This document shows positions 1 to 9,600 of a DNA stretch of 64,000 bases, in pieces. Both the position numbers and the translations under genes were made by a program. The stretch is from Branchiostoma floridae (Eukaryota; Chordata; Leptocardii; Amphioxiformes; Branchiostomatidae). Below the pieces are notes generated by a model. That model saw nothing but the letters and a program-made list of their open reading frames with translations, did not search any database and was not told where the DNA came from. Each line of letters opens with the position of its first letter. Position 1 is the stretch's first letter. The stretch covers positions 13,609,822 to 13,673,821 of the forward strand of contig NC_049982.1 of assembly GCF_000003815.2 (NCBI RefSeq), in the 5' to 3' direction.

Positions 1-155
1 GGGGACTTAGGGAAGCTCAATTTGTGTGGGTCCACATTTCTGCAAATTTCTCAGGCTCAAATTGGTTTCGTAAGAAGGTGCTTCGGTTTTACGTCTTTGC
101 TTCAAATCAGTGCAGATTTGGAAACAATGTAATATAAAGCAAGTAGAGACAGACA

Positions 156-250
156 CCCCCCCCCCCCCCCCCGCTAGAACCTGTGCCAAACCCGGTCTGC
201 CAGGTTACAAACCTAATGCGTAAACCACTACGCCAAAAGGGTCAGACCCG
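156..250 (-). mobile_element. tRNA-derived SINE head, degenerate
   Basis: Read on the minus strand, this stretch has a Pol III box A that matches the consensus exactly (TGGCGTAGTGG). An anticodon-arm-like stem follows, with loop TTTGTAA, which would be a Thr-type TGT anticodon, and then a poor T-arm. It ends in a 17-nt C run on the plus strand (156-172). The B box is decayed, so I read it as a SINE head or tRNA pseudogene and not a working tRNA. The rest of the element is not evident. Confidence 0.4.
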
Positions 251-839
251 CTTCTCATGTTCAGCTTGGCGGCACTTGGACCCCACTGTTACAGTTTGCC
301 ACATGGCTTTGAAATGTTGCCTACAATGGAACTGTTACCAGTATACTGGTTGTATCTCAAAAGGCTATGGCTCAATTAAAAGGAAAGAAAAGCAAACCTA
401 GTTATTCAGAGGCTGATCACCTTCAAAATTAATGGTGTATCATGTTTCACTCAAAGATAATGGCTAAATGTTTTACATGTGTGTCTCATAAATCTAGCAG
501 ACATATCTACAGAGTCAGAAGACTTTGTTGAACCATTATTTGTAAAGAGCTGGTGCAAAGTTTTCTGATACTAGTACTTCTTTGTGTTTCTACCCATATT
601 TTGGTGAGTGATCATGAATTTGGAACGTTATTGCCCCAAAATCCTGTTACTAGTATATGAAACAAAAGTCATTCACAGATTTCTAAAAGTTTGCACAGCA
701 CTTCAAACTACCTAGAATCAGAAATTTACTGATTCTTGTAATTGCTGTGAACAATAGCATTAGAAAAGTGTAAGCCAAAATTTGCTCATCTGTCCTTTTT
801 GCTAGGATTCTGTGAATACCATACAGTGCTCCAGTGTTT

Positions 840-1637
840 CACAAGAATTTTTAGTACCTACAGAAAAAAAAAAAACTTTTACCTGCATGTTTTGCAGGTG
901 TTAAGCCTGAGGCTGAGAGACAACTTTTTTATACAGTGTTCTCATTTCTGACACATCTTTGGTACAATGGCCTATTCAAAGATGTATCCAAATGATTCAT
1001 ATTCTCTTACAGCCTTGAGTTATATTGCCTCAATGCTCCTCTGATTCTTCCTAGTCAGCGGTGTGGATGGAACAAACAGGTGATAATGGGCTCAGTAAAT
1101 CTTCACCTGTAGGCCCACATTCACCTTCACCAAGGGCATTGGTTAAAGCTTCCATCAGCTGGGAAAGGAATGTTTGATGCCTTAGATCTACACCAACCTT
1201 TTCTTTGTTGAATGATTTCTAAAATAGTATTGCATCATTTTTCAGATATTCACAAGAAAAATTTAGAACCTGCAGAAAAGCAACTTTTACCCGCATGTTT
1301 TGCAGGTGTTAACCCTGAGGCTGAAGGACAACTTTTATAGTGTTCTCATTTCTGACACATGTTTGGTACAAGGGCCTATTCAAGGATGTATCCAAATCAT
1401 TCAAATTCTTTGACAGCCCTGAATTTAACTGCCTCAATGCTCTTCTAAATTCTTTCTAGTCAGTGGATGGAACAAACAGGAGATAATGTGCTCCGTAAAT
1501 CATAGTTATCCCCTGCCCACCTTTCCCTGGCCTTGGTCTGGCTATCAACAGCTTCCATCAGCTAGAAAAGGAAGTTTGATGTCTTCGGCCTTCATAAAAT
1601 TCATAAAACAGTATTGCTTAATATTTCATCCCTTGCG
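840..1637. repeat. Diverged tandem duplication, two units of about 0.4 kb
   Basis: Unit 1 (about 840-1246) and unit 2 (about 1247-1637) align along their whole length. Shared blocks in the same order include TTTTGCAGGTGTTAA, GTTCTCATTTCTGACACAT, GGATGGAACAAACAGG and GCTTCCATCAGCT. Indels and substitutions have accumulated, so the duplication is not recent. I see no coding potential and no transposon ends. Confidence 0.85.
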
Positions 1638-1719
1638 TCACTTTTTATACAGTGCAAAGTCTGTTGCATGGAGGAGGTATCAAGTGCAAAGTTAAATGAC
1701 AGCTCATCAGTGTATGTAG

Positions 1720-1936
1720 CAGGACTGTCTCCAGATCAAATTTTTTTCCATCCCATTCATAGTTAGGAAGCCCATGTTGATGATTTCCCTAAGAAAAGTA
1801 TGTCCTTTTATGCTTATGAAAGCACATTTTCAACAGTTTCATGTCATTTTTGGGACGGATGTAGTAAAATTATTTTCCGTACCAACAAGCAAATTTCCGT
1901 TCCAGAACGGAAGGACGGGTCCTGGTGACAGCCCTG
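1720..1936 (+). mobile_element. hAT-like MITE, copy 1
   Basis: The element starts CAGGACTGTCTCC and ends ACAGCCCTG. It is flanked by 8-bp repeats GTATGTAG (1712-1719) and GTCTGTAG (1937-1944), which match at 7 of 8 positions. CAGG-type termini with an 8-bp target duplication fit the hAT superfamily. The interior matches the element at 21847-22040 read on the opposite strand, for example TTTCCATCCCA near one end and CCAACAAGCAAATT near the other. It has no coding capacity. Confidence 0.75.
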
Positions 1937-2294
1937 GTCTGTAGTATCTGTAAATTTACATTTACACTTGTTCCAAGTATGTGGTTGCTTTGTCCCTGAA
2001 GCATTTGATGGAGATTGTCTGAAGGCATGGGCGATTGAGCCTTAAATCTAGTCAACAAGCCCAGGGCAAGACTTGGTATTAAAGGTTACACTGTAGTATT
2101 AACTAGAAACATGATAGACAGATTAAAAGTGGAGCACAGGATTTCACTAACCAATGAAAAGTTTGTTACATTGTTATGTTTATTTGTTTGTTTTATTTGG
2201 ATCTCAATTAATTCTACTCTTCATGGAGTCCATAACAATACATGTACAAATAAATGAAATGTAAGAAACAAAATCTATACAACCTAATGGTATA

Positions 2295-2480
2295 CTGTAA
2301 ATGCAGAAATGTTCGCAGTGGATTAATGTTCGCGGTTTTCGCGGTACCACCGCGAACATTTTTCTATTATGGTATTAGACTGCAGTCTATGGTGTTACCG
2401 CGAAATAAAAACCACCGGGAAAAGTCCTTTTTCCCCGCTACCGCGAAATTTAATCCCCGCGAACTTAAATGCATTTACAG
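2295..2480 (+). mobile_element. TA-flanked MITE rich in GTTCGCGG, copy 1
   Basis: Terminal inverted repeats CTGTAAATGC and GCATTTACAG are each flanked by TA (2293-2294 and 2481-2482). This fits a Tc1/mariner-type TA target duplication. The interior has unusually CpG-rich palindromic words (GTTCGCGG, ACCGCGAA) against an AT-rich background. A second copy lies reversed at 43220-43402 and a truncated one at about 6574. Length is 186 bp with no coding capacity. Confidence 0.85.
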
Positions 2481-2490
2481 TATATGTTAT

Positions 2491-2831
2491 CAGGGCTCGA
2501 AATACTTTTTTTCCGCATACCTGCACTGGTGCAGGTAACATTGAAAATTACCTGCACCAGACAAATTCTACCTGCACCACTCTGAATTTAGGAAGTATGG
2601 ATCATACTAAAATTGTTCAGGAACCATTGCTATTTTTTCTTTTATACTTTATAGGTGGTAATAGTCAATGCAGCTAATAACAATCCATATACACCTACAT
2701 CATAGTACATGTATATCTAAACCCAGTACATGGACCAGTGCAGGTTAGGTGCAGGTAGACACCAGAAATACCTGCACAGCTCCAATTTTACCTGCGCTAA
2801 TCTGCATATGCAGGTGGTATTTCGAGCCCTG
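2491..2831 (+). mobile_element. MITE with CAGGGCTCGAAATAC inverted ends
   Basis: The left end CAGGGCTCGAAATAC and right end GTATTTCGAGCCCTG are exact inverted repeats. Both sides are flanked by GTTAT (2486-2490 and 2832-2836). The interior is filled with repeated TACCTGCAC/GTGCAGGTA words in both orientations, so most of the 341 bp can fold on itself. It abuts the preceding TA-flanked MITE by 10 bp. CAGGG ends resemble hAT, but the visible 5-bp repeat is short for that group, so the superfamily is open. Confidence 0.8.
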
Positions 2832-3090
2832 GTTATGTATGTACACCATTAGATTTCTTAACTTTATGGTTCCTGTAGGTCTATAGATTTGTCTAATGTA
2901 TCCCATAATTTGCATGTTGCAAAGAAAAGAATATATGAAAGAAAGATGCAAGTAAGAAGGAAAACAAGAAAATATTAACAAAAAAGGAGAATAAAAGATA
3001 CAAGATTTATCACCTCTCCTAGATCCTTCAGATCATCACACCTTCTCAAATACAAGGTAATTGACTTAACGCCTGTTGTAATTCATTAGG

Positions 3091-5600
3091 CAGCCATAAA
3101 TAAACATTAGTGGTGAAATAAATGGCTATACTGATGGAGCAACTTCTTATTTCTTTATACTTGTGACAGAAATTATGGCCACTAAGATTAGAACCTCTAA
3201 AGATATAAAGGGAATCTTAGTTCCACATAATGAGGGTAGTGAGGAAATTAAAATAAGCCAGGTAGCTGATGACACAACATTAATTTTAGCAGATGAAAAT
3301 TCAATACTAAATGCAGTGGAGGTTATAACAGAATTCAGTAAGGTAGCAGGAACTAAACTTAATAAATCTAAAACCCAAGCTATGTGGATTGGTGTATGGG
3401 AGAAAAGTGATAAAAGAATCTTAGACTTAGATTGGACAAAAGAACCCATTAAAGCACTTGGTGTTTACTTTGGCCATAACCCAAGTGTATGTGAACTCCT
3501 AAATTGGGAAAAGAAAATAGAGAAGCTAAAGAACACACTTAACTTGTGGAAAAGTAGAAAACTAACCCTATATGGTAAAGTAGTAGTCATTAAACAACTT
3601 GCATTGGCCCAACTAATTTACAACTTCATGAATATAGATACCCCAGAATGGGCAATAAGGAAGATAGAAAGGACATTATGGAACTATCTTTGGGATAATA
3701 AACAGGATAAAATTTCTAGAAACTGTATAATTGGAGACTACTGTGAAGGTGGAATAAAAATGGTTAATGTTAGATGTCAGATTCAGGGTCTATTGGCTTC
3801 ATGGGTCAGAAGACTTTGTAATGGACCTATGGCCCAGTGGAAATCAATCCCCAACTTTTATCTTAAATATTATGGTGATGACAATTTGATTTTCAAAATG
3901 AATTTCCTAACTAAAGAACATTGTCCAGAAATCCCCAAAATACCTAACTTCTATAAAGCTGTTGTCCTTGCTTGGCATAAAGCAGGAGGGGGGATAACTA
4001 AACAACCTCAGACATTAGAGGAAATACTGAATGAAGTAATTTGGGGTAATCAGAACATCACTTTGAAGAGAAAAACATTATTTTATAGAAACTGGATAAA
4101 GGAAGGCCTAATTCAGATTAAAGATATTTTTCCTGGTGGTAGTTTTATATTAGCAAGGACACTATTGGAAAAATTAAACGATACCAAAAACTTTTTGGCT
4201 GAGCACAATAACCTTCTTAATGCGATACCAAAAGAATGGAAAACAAAATTAGCTCTGCACTCTAACCAAGTAAATAAACTAGAATCCCAACCAACACAAA
4301 TTGGATTGCTTCAAGATAAATTTATACCACTAGAGAAGGCTATATCTAGAACTGTATACAACCATTTAAATAAGCAGATATTTACAGAGAGAAAGAGTAT
4401 TGATAACTTAGGGGAATTGCTACATGTTATTGTATTGAATGAACAGCTAATATGGAAAGGGCTAACTGTAGACATTAAAGAAAACAAGCTAAGAGAATTT
4501 AACTTTAAGTTGTTACACCAAATCTTGCCTTGTAAATACAAATTGAATAAATGGAAAATAAAGGATCAGACAGGTAAAGTATACAGTCCAACTTGTGGGA
4601 TATGTAATGTAGAGGAAAACTATGTACACATGTTTGTGGAATGTAAACGACTGAAACATTTCTGGCAGAAGATAGAGGACTTTTTATTTCATAAGGGGGT
4701 TAGGGTAAAAATTACCAAGTCAACTATTTTTCTAGGTTATGAATATAGGTCAAAGGTCAGCCATTTTGTAAACAAAGTGGTGACTTTAGCAAAATTTGCT
4801 ATTTTCAAATCGTGGGTTCAAGATAAAGATAGCGAGGTGAAATTAATGAAATATGACATTTCAAGATGTTGCTCTGGGATGTTTGGAATGACACACATAT
4901 TTGGCATTGTATCCATTCAAGGTACGAATGTTCTTGACTGTTGATGATGCTCTGTGAATTTGTGCTCTCCACTTGTCATTGCTGTGACAGCCATTAGTCC
5001 AAAGGTAAATTATGTGATGTAACAGAATGTTTCTGTTTTTGTAACCTGATGTTGTCTTGATGTTTATATTGCACAGTAGTACAGATCACTGTTTAGCTAA
5101 GATTGCTTATGCCTGTCATTTTTTTTTTCTCAATTCTGGATGAGTGATGACTACTTTCTTCTTGTTTGCTCTATTGCTTTGTAAAGTTGATCATGTCTTT
5201 TTGTGTAAACCTGCTTATGCAGCTTCTTTTTGTAAATTGTAATGTTTGTTTTTTGGAAATTGTATGCTTGCTGTAACTAGTGTAAGACTGTTTTGTATCC
5301 TACTTATTTGTGTATTTTTGTCTTTAATACTGATGTGATGATCATGTTTGTGTATTTTTTTTATGTTTTCAGCTTTTGACGTTTGCTTCTTGTGTTTATT
5401 GTTCTAATGTTAAGGTTTTTTTGTAAGTCTAATGTTGTATTTGTAAACATTGCAATGTTTGTGTGAGTTTGTTAGTGCTAAGATAGTGGTATACTTGATG
5501 TGTTTATATTTGTGATTCCTTTTGAATCTTCAGATTTTATTTTTTTTTTTAATGCAAATGGAATGTTTGAGTAATATTCATGTAAATTTGTGATATGTGT
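3091..5600 (+). mobile_element. 5'-truncated L1/Tx1-like LINE with 3' UTR
   Basis: This non-LTR retrotransposon keeps only the distal part of ORF2 and a T-rich 3' region. A stop in the reading frame near 3091 and loss of the upstream RT blocks suggest 5' truncation plus decay, which is typical of target-primed insertion. About 650 bp after the ORF (4945-5600) are T/TG-rich without coding potential and read as 3' UTR. I could not fix the outer boundaries or a target duplication. The array of small hairpins that follows (5608-5779) may be its true 3' end. Confidence 0.7.
3163..4944 (+). pseudogene. LINE ORF2 C-terminal fragment (reverse transcriptase thumb side and zinc knuckle)
   Basis: The 593-codon open frame starts without a true initiator; the first in-frame ATG is at 3175. 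It contains the end of the RT palm: the catalytic ADDTTL box, with the DD pair at residues 36-37, preceded by V where the family has Y or F. It continues through the KLNKSKTQAMWIG block and the LTLYGKVVVIKQLALAQLIY segment typical of L1/Tx1-type elements. Near the end is a Cys-His knuckle, C-x2-C-x7-H-x4-C (CGICNVEENYVHMFVEC), known from L1-like ORF2 C-termini. The endonuclease and most of the RT are missing, so it cannot be autonomous. The long uninterrupted frame suggests a fairly recent insertion. Confidence 0.8.
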
Positions 5601-5607
5601 AAAATTG

Positions 5608-5779
5608 AAACCAGGGAAGGAAAACCCTGCACAGAAACCCAGGGATGACACCCCTGCACAGAAGTCCTAGGGAAGAAACCCTAGCACAAAAAATCCAGGG
5701 GGGATAAAACACCCCTGTAAAAAAAGTCCTAGGGAGCAAACCCTAGCCAAAAAAAGCCAGTGGGAATGGCCCCTGCAAC
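5608..5779. repeat. Tandem array of six short stem-loop units
   Basis: Six units of about 27-33 bp each contain an inverted pair such as CCAGGG...CCCTG or CCTAGGG...CCCTAG, joined by A-rich linkers ending in CACAG or CACAA. The arm sequence changes between units while pairing within each unit is kept. The array follows the LINE 3' region directly and ends 65 bp before an N gap. Confidence 0.75.
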
Positions 5780-5844
5780 AATGTGTAAATGTGTTATAGT
5801 ATGATAGTATTGCAGCGGCTAACCAACTTGAGTAAAGGTAGACT

Positions 5845-6177
5845 NNNNNNNNNNNNNNNNNNNNNNNNNNNNNNNNNNNNNNNNNNNNNNNNNNNNNNNN
5901 NNNNNNNNNNNNNNNNNNNNNNNNNNNNNNNNNNNNNNNNNNNNNNNNNNNNNNNNNNNNNNNNNNNNNNNNNNNNNNNNNNNNNNNNNNNNNNNNNNNN
6001 NNNNNNNNNNNNNNNNNNNNNNNNNNNNNNNNNNNNNNNNNNNNNNNNNNNNNNNNNNNNNNNNNNNNNNNNNNNNNNNNNNNNNNNNNNNNNNNNNNNN
6101 NNNNNNNNNNNNNNNNNNNNNNNNNNNNNNNNNNNNNNNNNNNNNNNNNNNNNNNNNNNNNNNNNNNNNNNNNNNNN
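5845..6177. other. Assembly gap (333 N)
   Basis: A run of N lies immediately after the LINE-associated stem-loop array. Repeats probably caused the break. Confidence 0.99.
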
Positions 6178-6573
6178 ACCACTTCAGACACTGTTTAACC
6201 AAATAAACCAAGTTGTGAACTGCAGTTGGCAAACTCTTAACAGGGGGGCGCTTTTGTACCGCAGTACCGTAGTTCACGAATCCTATTACTAGCTTTCACA
6301 AAGCTCTAACGAACATAACCTAATATTCTGTGATTGCTGAATATCTGTACATCGTCTTCAGAAAATCTTTGGGAAAAACATACAAGAATGTCTTTAAAAA
6401 CAAAAGCCAGGGAGTGGCTCAAAGTATTATGCAAAATGTACCTGTTTTTAATTTCGCTTTTCTGTTATGCAGTTTAGTTCATCCTCTGTATGTAGAGAGG
6501 TGAGACCAAGATTAATTTTCGTAATCACATTTACAATAAGGCGTCTTCTTTAAATTTTGTGCAGTATGTTTTA

Positions 6574-6645
6574 CTGTAAATGTCTGTGGTGGTTTGACAA
6601 TCGCGGTTTTCGCGATGATCCCTTCGCCGCAAATTTAAGAAGTTT
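6574..6645 (+). mobile_element. Truncated third copy of the GTTCGCGG-type MITE
   Basis: It begins CTGTAAATG after TA and continues with GCGGTTTTCGCG, as in the copies at 2295 and 43220. It decays after about 70 bp, and no opposite terminal repeat is present. Confidence 0.5.
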
Positions 6646-9600
6646 GGCAAGAAAAAAATACCTTCATTATCAAATCTTCTAAGTAGTAAGGAATGTTGAA
6701 CAAACGACAACACACATTAATTCCAAGTCACCGAGATGGTTTTGAAATAATATTTGTAATAAGTTTGAACCATTTTGAGTAAAAGACTGAATTGATTTGT
6801 TCCAAGATTTCAAAATGAAAGTTTAAACATGTTTGAACCTTTTTATATTTGTTGGAACATTTGGGAAAGTAATGATATAATTATCTCTTTATTTAGAACA
6901 ATTTTCAAACATCTATGTGTTTTTGTTATTGTTCCAACATGTTCCAACATTTTGTGTCATTTTTTCCCTCCATAAAAACTTTTATTGACCCCATAAACAA
7001 AGCTGCTAAGCTTGGTCCTTTGTTTGGCTCTTGTATTTTTAGATTTTCTTTAGTATACACTGGTGAGTCTTTTGTGAGAAGGTGGCAGACAGACATAATT
7101 TCCTGCACTTGGCAGGGATGTGTGATTGCCCTCTTCCCAGCCCACTGACCCAGTTTCATCATATTGTTTCCATGTTCGAACATNNNNNNNNNNNNNNNNN
7201 NNNNNNNNNNNNNNNNNNNNNNNNNNNNNNNNNNNNNNNNNNNNNNNNNNNNNNNNNNNNNNNNNNNNNNNNNNNNNNNNNNNCTTTGCATCCGCACACA
7301 CACGAAAAACAACAACATTCATCCTTTTTTAATGTCCTTGAATTTGTCTGGCCAAATTGGAAGTGATGCCACGTGTCTTGGGGAAGGTGTTTCACCACAG
7401 GGCTATAAAAGCAAACTGCCAGGGAGGTTGACACTGGAGTGGCGCCAGGCTGCAGGGAGAGGATTTCACTAATTCCGCTGCTAAAAACTACAGCGTGGAT
7501 GAACCCCACAATGTTCCCATGGTGGGAATCAAGGGATTGAGTTGAGAAAGGATACTATTGGGATGTGACAATGGGAACAAGACCTGATACAGTCCTAGCT
7601 CTGGATTACAGTCACGACTCTCATGTGTATAGTGCTTTGGTGGCATGCTAGATCTATAAGAGGACAGGAGAGGCAGACTGGAGTACAAACTACCATTCAT
7701 ATTGTATTGGCTTATTTGTGAACTTACTAGTAATATTGCTATGGTGGTAGTTGGCAAGGATTCAGCTCATCTTTACAAGATAAAATCTTTCCTTGATTGG
7801 CAGGTGGACCTTTAAGCTCCAGCTAGCCTATTTACATATTAAATCTAACTTATGAACTTTCTTGTTCACCATCTTCACAAAAAAACAGCCAGTACCATAG
7901 ACAAGGTACCATTCTCCAATTCCACCGGATTTCAACAGTTTATTTCCAGAAGCTTACTGCCGTTGAGTCAGCCTCTCATGTTGCCTGGTGCTGGCGCCAA
8001 GGGCACCCATGAAATCTGCATTAACAGCTAGAACATCACAACCCCACCAAGTAGCTATCTCAAGGTCAGTCTCTTGGAGCACCAGCATATCTTAATCATC
8101 AGGAAGTTTACAGTATCTATTAAGGCAACATCCTAAGTGACTTCAATATCATAAACCTTGGAAGATAAGGTTTGAGGCAGCTGAAGAAATATAAAACCAC
8201 CACCTTCTTGTGATTCATGTTATACCCATTTTGTGCCTTGATTTTTTAGTTGGAACTGGTAATGATTATAATAAATGGCATTCGAGATGTTTCTTAAGAG
8301 GTATATGCATTAAGAAAAGTTGTCCAACAGGACCTCATTGAAATATTTTTGAAAAGACAACTTCAGCTTCTGGATCAAATCTGTCATGATATGGATTATG
8401 TTGTTTTTCTTCTATTCAGATACGTTTCATGGCACCATTGTTTCTTGTGTTCCGCAGGACAATCCAGGCTTAACTTAGCAAGATTGTGGACCCTATCAAG
8501 TTCATTGCTCAAGTCTCAGGTATTGAATAGCCAAACTAATGATATAAACCTGACAAAAGTGCCCCTGTCTGGAGTATCTGCTGTGTAATCTATATTCAAA
8601 CATTTTTACAATAGAAATAATAGCTGTGCTCAAATGATGCATTCTACTTTGTAAGTTTTGAAAGTGATTCTGCATTTCATCCTTTTCTCCTTTGGTCGTA
8701 TTCCTTTTTCATATTTCTTGTTCTTCCATGATTTGGAGTAAAGATAACGTGTTGAAAGAGAGACAGCAAGGATGTTCATCCAAGTATGATAATGGTATTA
8801 AATAAGCCAAACTAATCTCTATTACACATTTGCATTCTTGGGTTAATTATTATCTAAGCTATTGATTTCCTTTTAAAACAATGGTACCATCATGGGAGCA
8901 AAAGAGTGGCAAAGAATGTTTGCCTAGTCAATCGTTGTAATATATAGCAGAACAAAGATGGCATCGCTGTAGAAGGGTCTGAAGCCCAGACAGAATCCAA
9001 CAGTCCCTCTGAAGCACATCACAAATATGTTCATTTGATGTAGACTATGACTGACCAGAGATTGAAAAAAAAAACATTCGGCTAGGACTGTCGGCTTTAT
9101 ATCTAAGGTCCTCAGGAAGACCTGCCTTCACAGCCGAACAAATTCTCTGTGGCCCTGGCTAAAAGTCTGGTTTTCCAGGGAGCTATTGAGTAATTGTCTT
9201 CACCTCTTCTATAAAATGATTGAAAATGAAATGGTCATAGAGGTTCTGACTATTCTACATTGAATAGAAGAATTACTACAGTTGTGTCTCTGCATCAATC
9301 AATAGTATACTATCTTTACCCTGGTCTAAATTTGAGCCCTATAACTATTAGTTAGCCTTTCCTTCTGACTACATGTCTGATGCTAAATACTTTAAGTTTA
9401 GTTTAACCCATATTTGCTTTGTCAGTAATGATCATCTAATCACTTGACTCCTCCCAGCAAATAAGTGCTCATTCTTCCAAAAAAACTGTTGAATGAGAAT
9501 TTGGGAATGCCATATGAGAGAAAGGATTATCTATGTTTTTTTAAATTTTTTTATTATTCCACCTGCACAGTTAGTGTTATCTATCACAGTACTAATAAAA

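Noticed and set aside
3163-4944. Host protein-coding gene of 593 residues
   Set aside because: The reverse transcriptase ADD box and C-terminal Cys-His knuckle identify a LINE ORF2 fragment.
5608-5779. Short palindromic repeats at regular spacing, CRISPR-like at first sight
   Set aside because: The repeat arms differ between units, the linkers are A-rich and similar to each other, and the array follows a LINE.
7404-7411. TATAAAAG in a GGCTATAAAAGC context, like a core promoter
   Set aside because: No first exon, start codon or conserved coding sequence follows, and a single TATA match is expected by chance.
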